Source: Nitrospirota bacterium (GTDB lineage Bacteria > Nitrospirota > Nitrospiria > Nitrospirales > UBA8639). From it: DNA of 11,360 bases. Position numbers and translations under genes: made by a program. The stretch covers positions 2,320,482 through 2,331,841 of the forward strand of contig CP070743.1 of the NCBI GenBank assembly GCA_020348185.1. Reading direction: 5' to 3'. The notes below the pieces were generated by a model. The model did not search any database. It was not told where the DNA came from and saw only the letters and a list, made by a program, of their open reading frames with translations. Of this stretch, positions 1 through 6,665 are shown one piece after another; the first letter of the stretch is position 1, and every line of letters begins with the position of its first letter.

Positions 1-1952
1 GAGGCTAATCCGCTTAGGGCCGGGAGGTCATGGCGCCTCACCAGTTGCTCGCGGATTTCCTGCCCCGATCTTGCACCTTTGCGGATAGTCTCCAATATTA
101 CCAAGGCGGCATCATAGGCTTGCACGGAAAAAATTGAAGGTTCAGAACCAAAACGGGTCCTGTACCGCCGTGCAAAATCTTGGACGCTTGGATCAGGGCT
201 TTCTAAAAACAACCCATCGGTAAAGATCCCGCCTTCAATACCATTTCTTGCCCAACGAAAAAGTTCCAAATTGTGCCAACTGTTTGGACCGAGGAGCGTC
301 ACATTGATGTCATGGAAGGCCAATTGAGCAGAAATCGAAGCGACGTGTACTGGCTTACCAGGAAGAAATACGGCATCAAATCCAGGAACATAGACGGGCT
401 GATCCTCATCGATGCTTGACTCTTCGGTTTCCGTGGATTCTAACGGTTCCACGGGTTCCAATGGGACCAAAGGTTCTATGGTCTCCACCGATTCCGCCTC
501 TTCCAGTAATTTCATTGCCCTCAGCGATCCAATCGTTTCCATCTTGCCATATTTGGCTAAATCTATTTGCTTGAGGCGAAGAATTTGTGGGGAGATGTCG
601 GCTTCATCTTCTGTATAGTTTTCTACTGCGATAATTTCCCCACCTGCTTCTTCCACGGCCTGGGAAAATAAATAACTGAACTCTCGCCCATAAGTGGTTT
701 GAGGGTGAATGATGCAGAAACGTTTGAATTGAAGTTGCCGCATGGCATACTGGACAAGCTGGTAGGCTTGTAAAGAAGATGTCAGAGCGGTACTGAACCA
801 ATAGGACCCAAACTGTCGGACATTCAACAACGTGGCTGAGGGCGTGACAATAGGGATTTGATGTTCATCGGCAAAATTAGCCACCGTTTGAATTTCACGC
901 GACAATAAAGGGCCAATAATGGCGATAGGGTGATATTCTTGGATGGTTTGAGCGAACTCATATCGTAAGGGAGAAAGGCTCGAGGCCGTATCCTTGACGA
1001 CCAGTCCAACGGAATTCAGACCGTATCGGATTTTACTATCCTCTAAGGCCATGCGAATGCCGTTGAGAGAGTCAATTCCAAACGTTTTCATGGCTCCGGA
1101 AAACGGTAAAAAGGCTGCCATGACATGTGGAAAAACTTTCGTTTTGCTGATAAATGACTGGAGCAGGGCCATAGCCGTTTGGGCATAGGGATGTTGAGGA
1201 AATTGCTTCACAAATGAACGAATGTCGCGTTCCGCCAATACTTCATCGCCACGTGCGGTGTGGAGTTCTATGAGTCGGATTGTGGCCAAATCGCCGGGAT
1301 ATTGGTTGGGATAAGTTTCAATAAGATCTTCAAGGGATGGTTCGTCGAGGTGTTGAAGGATGAGTTCCTGGATCACTGATTTAAGCTCCAATCGGTCGGC
1401 ATGCCCCACCAGGGCCATCTCTTCGAGTGCCGCATGAACGGCCCTCAACGCGTCTCCTTGAGCAAATTGAACTTCTCGCATTTGTCGAAGCGCGTCCCGT
1501 CGCACAGTAGGCTCTGAAGAAAAATTCAGGACGTGGGCCAACACGCGAGTGGCTCGTTCGGGTTCCTTGAGCGTCACGTATATTTCAGCTAAGAGAAGAC
1601 GGGCCTCATTGGCAAGAGGCGAATTTGGAAACTCGTCGAGTAATTGTTCCAGGGAGGAAGCAGCTTCTCGTTCCCGACTGTTCATATGTAAAGCCGCAGC
1701 TCTGAGAAAATAGGCTTCCTGGAGCTGGGTCGGAGGCGGTCCCTGATCAATAAATTCCTCGAGAGCAGCCAGGGCTTCATCTAATTGTTGTGATTCGAAC
1801 AGTCTTTTGGCTTTGTCTAAAAGTAGCCGGTCTGATGTTGCCGGTGGGACATCAGTGGCGGGAAGGGCAGGGGACGGAACCATGCTCTGCGAAAAAACAG
1901 GATCCGTCCCAAAAAACAATACGGCAATGACCAACCAAAAAAAAAGGATCAT
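1..1952 (-). CDS. LpoA-like penicillin-binding-protein activator / TPR plus periplasmic-binding-fold protein, 3' end missing
   Basis: An open frame runs without a stop from ATG at 1952 to the left edge, giving about 650 visible residues. Residues 1-22 (MILFFWLVIAVLFFGTDPVF and on) form a hydrophobic export signal. There is no lipobox cysteine, although classical LpoA is an outer-membrane lipoprotein. Residues about 30-260 are helical, TPR-like repeats (for example ARLLLAEIYVTLKEPERATR). From about residue 275 a type-1 periplasmic-binding fold begins (VMAAFLPFSGAMKTFG, then HPIAIIGPLLSREIQTVANF, IPIVTPSAT, YGREFSYLFSQA, FSVQAYDAALVILETIR). This two-part design matches the LpoA/YraM family, which stimulates peptidoglycan synthases; branched-chain amino-acid-type binding proteins are the alternative. 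A Pro/Glu/Thr-rich stretch at about residues 480-515 looks like an inserted loop. No strong Shine-Dalgarno sequence precedes the ATG. The family is fairly sure; the exact role is inferred. Confidence 0.8.
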   Translation of the reverse strand, partial: MILFFWLVIAVLFFGTDPVFSQSMVPSPALPATDVPPATSDRLLLDKAKRLFESQQLDEALAALEEFIDQGPPPTQLQEAYFLRAAALHMNSREREAASSLEQLLDEFPNSPLANEARLLLAEIYVTLKEPERATRVLAHVLNFSSEPTVRRDALRQMREVQFAQGDALRAVHAALEEMALVGHADRLELKSVIQELILQHLDEPSLEDLIETYPNQYPGDLATIRLIELHTARGDEVLAERDIRSFVKQFPQHPYAQTAMALLQSFISKTKVFPHVMAAFLPFSGAMKTFGIDSLNGIRMALEDSKIRYGLNSVGLVVKDTASSLSPLRYEFAQTIQEYHPIAIIGPLLSREIQTVANFADEHQIPIVTPSATLLNVRQFGSYWFSTALTSSLQAYQLVQYAMRQLQFKRFCIIHPQTTYGREFSYLFSQAVEEAGGEIIAVENYTEDEADISPQILRLKQIDLAKYGKMETIGSLRAMKLLEEAESVETIEPLVPLEPVEPLESTETEESSIDEDQPVYVPGFDAVFLPGKPVHVASISAQLAFHDINVTLLGPNSWHNLELFRWARNGIEGGIFTDGLFLESPDPSVQDFARRYRTRFGSEPSIFSVQAYDAALVILETIRKGARSGQEIREQLVRRHDLPALSGLA

Positions 1953-2393
1953 GCAGGGGAACTCAATACGAGATGTGGGTTGAGATTTGGCACGCAGTCA
2001 GGAAAATCGAACAAGTGTCCTTGTCCGTCGTAAAAAAGAGAGATGGTGCCTCTTAAGCCAGAGGCTAAGAATTTGATCCGGAAAAAGCAAATGAACGGTA
2101 CCCGTTGGTTGGAGAATAACTGTATCAAGTATAGCACAATGTATTTCATGATGTTATGTGAAGAAGTGTGATCCATAGAGGAAAAATGTATGATTCAGGA
2201 TGCAACTTGCCTTGATGTCAATAACCAAACATGACCAAAGGGAAATACCTTATGAATTCACTTAGGAGAATATCGAATTTCGTATAACCAATAATGAATA
2301 TTGATTTCAAAGCACCCCAGCGATGGAGAGTCGTTATTAAGAAATTGGGGTTGAAACCCTTTCCCGTTGGACTATGAACATTAAACATTAAAC
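1953..2393. other. divergent intergenic spacer between the LpoA-like gene and xerD
   Basis: This 441-base, rather AT-rich stretch separates two divergently read genes, so it should carry promoters for both, but I cannot pick out a convincing -35/-10 pair. A 75-codon minus-strand frame (1949-2176) overlaps the LpoA-like start by ATGA but has no ribosome-binding site and no recognisable domain; I do not call it a gene. The heptamer ACATTAA is repeated in tandem just before the xerD start (about 2378-2391), inside a five-codon mini-frame (MNIKH, 2374-2391) that stops two bases before the xerD ATG. A short GGGT-TGAA-ACCC hairpin lies at about 2348-2359. Confidence 0.6.
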
Positions 2394-3320
2394 ATGGAAT
2401 TGAAGACGAACTCTCTCATTGAACAGTATCTCACGTCACTTCGGGTAGAGGGGGGGCTTGCCCAAAACACCTTAGCGGCATATCGCCGAGATCTACAAAA
2501 ACTCGAGCACTTCCTAAAATATAAAGGAAACGCCAATCCAACCAACATATCTAAAGAGCTTCTTCAAGGATTTCTTGCGTACCTCAAAACTACCGGTCTT
2601 TCCCCATCATCGGTATCGCGATGTCTGGCTGCTGTTCGCGGATTTTATCGGTTTTACGGGATCGAACAAGAAAAGCCGGGAATTTTTTCTCCCCTGACCA
2701 GTTCTCCCAAACGGTGGATGCGCCTTCCCAAAATCTTGTCCGAAGCGGAGGTCACCAATCTTCTGGAACTTCCGATTAGTCAAGGACACGAAGATCTTCG
2801 GGATTCGGCGATGGTTGAATTGCTCTATGCAACGGGGCTGAGGGTATCGGAGTTGATCAGTCTGGAGCTTTCTCATCTCAACCTCGAAATTGGGTATGTA
2901 CTCGCAACCGGCAAACGCGACAAGCAGCGAGTCGTTCCGATAGGAGACAAGTCCAGAAAGGTGCTGACACGATATCTATCGGAGGCCCGTCCTGGCCTTC
3001 TCAAGAAAAAAATGTCCCAATCCTTATTTGTGACCAGATTAGGTAGGCCTTTTACCAGGCAAGGGTTCTGGAAGGTTTTGCGAGGGAGGGCGCAACGCGC
3101 TGGCATTACCAAGTCGATTTCTCCACACATGCTCAGACATTCCTTTGCGACACACCTCTTAGAACACGGAGCTGACCTTCGATCCGTACAAATGATGCTG
3201 GGACATTCCAGCATTACCACCACCCAAATCTACACCCATGTTGAACAAGCTCGCCTCAAACGGATTCATTCAGAATTATTTCCTCGAAAACGTCTCCAAG
3301 GGCAGGCCAAAAAGCCCTGA
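2394..3320 (+). CDS. xerD: XerC/XerD-type site-specific tyrosine recombinase
   Basis: This 308-residue protein is a full-length tyrosine recombinase of the usual Xer size. It cuts and rejoins DNA at dif sites with a partner Xer protein and FtsK, resolving chromosome dimers in the cytoplasm. The N-terminal SAM-like core-binding domain (about 5-90, with LIEQYLTSLRVEGGLAQNTL and YRRDL) is followed by the catalytic domain (about 110-300). All six active-site residues are visible: R150 in TGLRVSE, K174 in ATGKRDKQR, H245 and R248 in HMLRHSFATHLL, H271 in LGHSS, and the nucleophile Y280 in IYTHV. The sequence resembles XerD slightly more than XerC, but the two cannot be separated firmly here. No Shine-Dalgarno sequence is seen before the ATG. 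Nothing around it suggests a phage or integron, so a housekeeping role is likelier than that of a mobile-element integrase. Confidence 0.92.
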   Translation: MELKTNSLIEQYLTSLRVEGGLAQNTLAAYRRDLQKLEHFLKYKGNANPTNISKELLQGFLAYLKTTGLSPSSVSRCLAAVRGFYRFYGIEQEKPGIFSPLTSSPKRWMRLPKILSEAEVTNLLELPISQGHEDLRDSAMVELLYATGLRVSELISLELSHLNLEIGYVLATGKRDKQRVVPIGDKSRKVLTRYLSEARPGLLKKKMSQSLFVTRLGRPFTRQGFWKVLRGRAQRAGITKSISPHMLRHSFATHLLEHGADLRSVQMMLGHSSITTTQIYTHVEQARLKRIHSELFPRKRLQGQAKKP

Positions 3321-3345
3321 ACTCCGAGAGTTATGAGTCGATTCT

Positions 3346-3397
3346 TACCAAAAAATCGCCGGCCACCATTAGCAGGTGTTGAACGTGTATTTTGGTA
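3346..3397. repeat. 8-bp perfect inverted repeat downstream of xerD
   Basis: TACCAAAA at 3346-3353 is exactly complementary to TTTTGGTA at 3390-3397, with 36 bases between. A smaller AACTC-CGA-GAGTT hairpin (3320-3332) begins at the last base of the xerD stop codon. Either might slow or end xerD transcription, but neither has the GC-rich stem and T-run of a classical terminator, so the role is open. Confidence 0.3.
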
Positions 3398-3478
3398 GTC
3401 TTTATCTGGTTGCAATTGAAAAAAGGGTATGGCAGGCTTAAGCCTTGTGACTGTTAATACTTCTGGAGGTTTTTAGCG

Positions 3479-3664
3479 ATGAAACACAAAAAAAATGTTC
3501 ATTATGTGAAGGGGGTCTTTGTTTGCCCAAAATGCAGCCAGACCTTTGTGCAGGAGCGTTGGATTGAGGAGTGGAGGGTACGGTGTCACAGGTGTGATTA
3601 CCGAGGAACCTTAACGCATGTCTCGGTAGAAGAGCATATGGAAGAGGAAGTCGAGCGTCACTGA
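3479..3664 (+). CDS. small zinc-ribbon protein of unknown function
   Basis: This is a 61-residue protein with a clear ribosome-binding site (GGAGG at 3465-3469, nine bases before the ATG). Two CxxC knuckles, CPKC at residues 16-19 and CHRC at 36-39, are 16 residues apart and would bind one zinc ion in a zinc-ribbon fold. The N-terminus is basic (MKHKKN) and the C-terminus acidic (EEHMEEEVER). Such small ribbons occur in nucleic-acid-binding and regulatory proteins, but nothing here shows a partner. It lies alone between xerD and the flavodoxin gene, each 150-220 bases away. The good ribosome-binding site and Cys spacing make it a real gene; the role is unknown. Confidence 0.75.
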   Translation: MKHKKNVHYVKGVFVCPKCSQTFVQERWIEEWRVRCHRCDYRGTLTHVSVEEHMEEEVERH

Positions 3665-3887
3665 GGCTCAAAATTTCAAGGTCACAGTCCAAAGTGTCAA
3701 AGCTCCTACAAAGCTGTGCAAAGGTACTTGAATGGTGTTTTCCTTAATCCTTGCTTTGTGAGCTAAGGCCAAACATTGTGGTGCAACAAATTTCTTACTG
3801 CTCATTTCCGTTAAACGAATGAAGTAAATATTTCCCTTTCTCGCGATCGATTTTCATTCAGTTTACATCCTCCGAAAACATTTCTCC

Positions 3888-4556
3888 ATGATTGTCCCGT
3901 TGAGACTCTCCGTTCTTGCTTGTTGCATTACCGTGAGCATGGTTTGCGTGGGATATGCTCAAACGGAGCAAGAAGGTGATAAGGAACTGTCGGTCAGAGT
4001 CTTGGTTGCCTATCATTCTTTGACCGGAAATACGCAAAAAATGGCCAAAGGGGTTGTTGAAGGCGCCAAATCCGTCTCCGGGACGGTGGTTGAGTTACAT
4101 CGGGTGGGAGATGTCACGGCTGAGCAATTGTTTGATAGCGATGCCATCGTGGTGGGGTCTCCCGTTTATTGGGCTAATATGGCGGGTGAAGTGAAAACAT
4201 TTTTTGATAATTGGCAATTCAAATTCGGGGTGTATCCCGAATTTAAAATGCGCGATAAGGTAGGGGCGGCTTTCACGACGGGTGGGCAGATATCCAGTGG
4301 CAAGGAAGTGACCATGTTGACGATTCTGGCCGCCATGTTGGGAAATCAAATGATTGTGGTCAGTGAGGGTGGAGCGTTTGGCGCTTCCGCCACCACAGAG
4401 GGCGATAGTCCGGGCATTGACGAAAAGGAGCTGGCCGGTGCGCGGGCATTGGGGAAACGCGTAGCGGAAGTCGCCTGGATGGTAAAGCGGGGAATCCTTA
4501 GCCAATCAACGTCCGCTCCTCACCCTAGCCCTTTCCCCGAGGGAGGGAGGGAATGA
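3888..4556 (+). CDS. exported flavodoxin-fold NAD(P)H:quinone oxidoreductase-like protein (WrbA/flavodoxin family)
   Basis: This 222-residue protein has an FMN-binding flavodoxin domain at about 36-198. The phosphate-binding loop is SLTGNT (44-49), after the first strand VRVLVAYH; the second loop is GSPVYWANMAGEVKTFFDN (90-108) and the third FTTGG (129-133). This most resembles WrbA-like quinone reductases and flavodoxins, which pass electrons through FMN. Oddly, residues 1-24 form an export signal (hydrophobic core about 7-21, likely signal peptidase I cut after GYA at 24), whereas the family is normally cytoplasmic. There is no twin-arginine motif. No Shine-Dalgarno sequence precedes ATG 3888; the in-frame ATG at 3939 would remove most of the signal but also lacks a good site. 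The last dozen or so residues (APHPSPFPEGGRE) are read from a REP-like repeat rather than family sequence. Fold is sure; substrate and location are inferred. Confidence 0.82.
   Translation: MIVPLRLSVLACCITVSMVCVGYAQTEQEGDKELSVRVLVAYHSLTGNTQKMAKGVVEGAKSVSGTVVELHRVGDVTAEQLFDSDAIVVGSPVYWANMAGEVKTFFDNWQFKFGVYPEFKMRDKVGAAFTTGGQISSGKEVTMLTILAAMLGNQMIVVSEGGAFGASATTEGDSPGIDEKELAGARALGKRVAEVAWMVKRGILSQSTSAPHPSPFPEGGRE
4516..4553. repeat. REP-like GC-rich palindromic repeat overlapping the end of the flavodoxin gene
   Basis: The stretch CTCACCCTAGCCCTTTCCCC followed by GAGGGAGGGAGGGA can form a hairpin by pairing CCCT-type and AGGG-type blocks. Its translation, PHPSPFPEGG, is very like the HPNPLPEGEG-type tails that dispersed intergenic repeats give to predicted proteins in many bacteria (recalled, not searched). 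It supplies the last codons before the TGA at 4554-4556. It could also act as an mRNA 3' stem-loop. Confidence 0.6.
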
Positions 4557-4764
4557 CATTCAAGATATTGTTTTTTCATGCCCTAGTTCTTGGCTGATTT
4601 GATCACTTTCTACATCGGACATTTTTTCTTCTCCCAAAGAATGTCACCTTGAAGAATTAAACCTGTCTGCACAGAGAGCGAATTCCTCACCTTCTTAGAC
4701 AACACTAGTCGGGCGAAAATTCCTAAAGCTGGATAAGCCCTAACGTATTGAGACAAGGGGATGT

Positions 4765-5727
4765 ATGGCTGTTGCCACCTATTCCGATGTCCTTCAGGCT
4801 CAAAATATTCTGAAGGGGGTTGTGCATTGCACGCCGGTATTGACCTCTCATTATTTAAATTCCCAATCAAACGCGAAAATCTTTCTTAAGTGTGAGAATT
4901 TTCAACGGGTCGGCGCCTTCAAGTTTCGAGGGGCGTACCATGCGATTACCCGATTGGAACTGTCCGATACAAAGATTCCCATTATTACCCTTTCCTCTGG
5001 CAATCATGCCCAGGGTGTGGCCCTTTCGTGCCGATTGCACGGACTCCAAGCCATCATTGTGATGCCGGAGCCCATCAATCCTTTCAAACTCGCGGCCGTT
5101 CAAGGCTATGGGGCAACGGTTCATCAAGTGGCGACACGGGGGGAAGGGGATCGAATGGTTCATAATCTTATGGTGCAAACAAACGGCCGATTCGTCCATG
5201 CCTTTAATGATCCACATGTGATTGCCGGGCAAGGTACGGCCACCTTGGAATTTTTAGAGTCTCATCCTGATTTGGATGTGCTCTTAGCACCGGTCGGTGG
5301 AGGAGGCCTCCTGTCTGGAGCATGTCTGGCCGCTCACGGCGTGAATCCGGCCATAAAGGTCTATGCCTGTGAACCGGCATTGGCGCTAGATGCGATATAT
5401 TCAATTCAAAAAAATCGTATCGGTCCACCGTCGAGGACCGATACGATTGCCGAAGGATTGCGCACCACCTTAGGCGATTTGACCCTAACCATCCTAGGAA
5501 AACATCTCGAAGGATTTTTTATCGTGGAGGAACACGAAATTGTTCAGGCCATGAAGATCGCCTTTGAACGTTTGAAAATTGTCATCGAACCATCGAGCGC
5601 GGTGGCGCTGGCTCCTGTCCTCCGTGGTGAATCCGCTTTGCAGGGGAAACGGGTGGGGGTAATCGTGACTGGCGGGAACATTGATCTGCTACACTTTTGT
5701 GATGTCTGTCGCAAAGAGACATATTAA
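4765..5727 (+). CDS. PLP-dependent threonine/serine dehydratase (serine racemase-like), no ACT domain
   Basis: This 320-residue fold-type II PLP enzyme should deaminate L-threonine to 2-oxobutanoate (or serine to pyruvate) in the cytoplasm; some close relatives racemise serine. The PLP lysine is K53 in GAFKFRGA; SSGNHAQG (77-84) is the substrate loop; GGGGL (178-182) holds the PLP phosphate; IEPSSAVALAPVL (274-286) and TGGNID (302-307) close the site. The length fits the short catabolic/TdcB and serine racemase group; the C-terminal regulatory ACT-like domain of biosynthetic IlvA is absent. E203, A207 and D209 (in CEPALALD) line up by spacing with the metal-binding Glu-Ala-Asp of animal serine racemase. 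An AAGGGG at 4755-4760 sits close to the ATG. The next gene starts 36 bases downstream, so the two may be co-transcribed. Confidence 0.88.
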   Translation: MAVATYSDVLQAQNILKGVVHCTPVLTSHYLNSQSNAKIFLKCENFQRVGAFKFRGAYHAITRLELSDTKIPIITLSSGNHAQGVALSCRLHGLQAIIVMPEPINPFKLAAVQGYGATVHQVATRGEGDRMVHNLMVQTNGRFVHAFNDPHVIAGQGTATLEFLESHPDLDVLLAPVGGGGLLSGACLAAHGVNPAIKVYACEPALALDAIYSIQKNRIGPPSRTDTIAEGLRTTLGDLTLTILGKHLEGFFIVEEHEIVQAMKIAFERLKIVIEPSSAVALAPVLRGESALQGKRVGVIVTGGNIDLLHFCDVCRKETY

Positions 5728-5740
5728 AGTTTAACTTTAA
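5724..5740. repeat. perfect AT-rich palindrome at the dehydratase stop codon
   Basis: TTAAAGTT (5724-5731) and AACTTTAA (5733-5740) form a perfect inverted repeat about one central base, and the left arm contains the TAA stop. It lies about 24 bases before the next start codon. A dimeric regulator's site or a weak hairpin are both possible; AT-rich palindromes also arise by chance. Confidence 0.35.
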
Positions 5741-5763
5741 CTTTCTAAAAGTGGCCGACCTCA

Positions 5764-6603
5764 ATGAAAAGTGGTTTACCAAAGATGTCTGCTCCGAATG
5801 CGCAACCGCATAAAGAAACGACGCTCCAGCAAGCCAGGAGAAAAAAATTAAAAAAACGTATTCAGGAATTTGACGCTCAATGGCATCAATTGTACGACCT
5901 TTGCAATGATCAAGAGAGTCGTACCCGGTTGGCCGAGTTACGGGAACAATTTGAACGTCAAAAACGAGGGGTGTCGGAGCCTGCCCAAGCGGAGGTAGAG
6001 GTGGCGTTTTCCTTAAGGAAAGCAGGATTCTCTATTGCCTTTCTTCAGGAATCTGATGCGAGGACCGCCGATCTGGAGTGTTGGCTGGACACCGATCGTC
6101 TTTTTGTCGAAATCACAGCCATTATTCCGAATCCTTCTGCGCGGCGTTTGGGGAGACCAGGTCCCGGGTTGGACTCGGCAGATGCATTTCCGGAGGGGGA
6201 TATCCGTCAGGAGGCATTTGTCCGTCGATTGCTGGCGAGAATGGCAGAAAAGTCCAGACAATTGAGTCGGTATTGCGCACCGGTCTTGTTGGCTGTCACG
6301 ATTCCAAAGGATGAATTATTAGAAGGAGGGCCTGTCATAGAGGAAAAACTCGATCTTCAACGGGTGGCGGGTATGCTGACAACGACTCTTGCCGGCATTC
6401 CCCAATTGAGTGGGGTTCTCTTAACGTGCTGGAATGTTCCCGCCGAGGTATCTCGATCCAATGTTCGACTGAGTCAGACTCATTGGGTGACCCGGTCAGG
6501 AGCGGATGTAGCTTTGCCGCGTATCCGATTATTGGTGGTCAATGACTTTGCCACGTATGCACTGAATAATCGGGAAGTTCAAGCCTTGAAATCCACGCTG
6601 TAA
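5764..6603 (+). CDS. uncharacterised protein, possible PD-(D/E)XK nuclease-like core
   Basis: I do not recognise this 279-residue protein by name. Residues 18-70 are a highly charged helical, probably coiled-coil region (QQARRKKLKKRIQEF, then RTRLAELREQFERQK). From 76 the pattern suggests a restriction-endonuclease-like fold: a helix with E77 (AEVEVAFSLRKAGF), then D103 in TADLECWL, then E116 in LFVEITAI, which would be a D-x(12)-E-x-T version of the PD-(D/E)XK site with Thr in place of the usual Lys. A later helix (RMAEKSRQLSRY, K163 and Q166) followed by the strand APVLLAVTI is also seen in such families. The fold is my inference from motif spacing. Two starts are possible, ATG 5764 and ATG 5785 (MSAPNAQ); neither has a good ribosome-binding site. 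It follows the dehydratase gene by 36 bases and converges with the TPR gene. Confidence 0.6.
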   Translation: MKSGLPKMSAPNAQPHKETTLQQARRKKLKKRIQEFDAQWHQLYDLCNDQESRTRLAELREQFERQKRGVSEPAQAEVEVAFSLRKAGFSIAFLQESDARTADLECWLDTDRLFVEITAIIPNPSARRLGRPGPGLDSADAFPEGDIRQEAFVRRLLARMAEKSRQLSRYCAPVLLAVTIPKDELLEGGPVIEEKLDLQRVAGMLTTTLAGIPQLSGVLLTCWNVPAEVSRSNVRLSQTHWVTRSGADVALPRIRLLVVNDFATYALNNREVQALKSTL

Positions 6604-6604
6604 A

Positions 6605-6663
6605 GAGATCTGAAATTCCCAAATAATTGGGATGTGAGATCTTAAATTTGAGATCTGAGATCT
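6605..6663. terminator. palindrome-rich convergent gap with four GAGATCT copies, probable two-way terminator
   Basis: Between the convergent stop codons, GAGATCT occurs at 6605-6611, 6636-6642, 6650-6656 and 6657-6663. Between the first two copies TCCCAA-ATAA-TTGGGA (6617-6632) forms a six-pair hairpin, and because AGATCT is its own complement the flanking copies can extend it. AAATTT sits between copies two and three. Position and structure suit transcription termination from both sides, though no long T-run follows. Confidence 0.5.
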
Positions 6664-6665
6664 TC

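Noticed and set aside
412..618. Plus-strand Ser/Gly/Thr-rich frame (68 codons)
   Set aside because: It is the complement of the acidic insert of the LpoA-like gene, which has a far longer, family-consistent frame; the repeat look comes from that gene's low complexity.
2394..3320. Tyrosine recombinase as a sign of an integrated element
   Set aside because: No attachment-site repeats, tRNA gene, phage genes or cassette sites are nearby, and the protein looks like a chromosomal Xer enzyme.
3438..3692. Minus-strand 84-codon frame
   Set aside because: It covers the zinc-ribbon gene, which has the better ribosome-binding site and a recognisable Cys pattern.
3665..3887. Possible RNA gene or promoter in the 223-base gap before the flavodoxin gene
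   Set aside because: No cloverleaf, strong hairpin or convincing -35/-10 pair could be found by eye.
4610..4870. Minus-strand 86-codon frame in the gap before the dehydratase
   Set aside because: It overlaps the dehydratase N-terminus, has no domain and no ribosome-binding site. The 208-base gap otherwise shows no gene.
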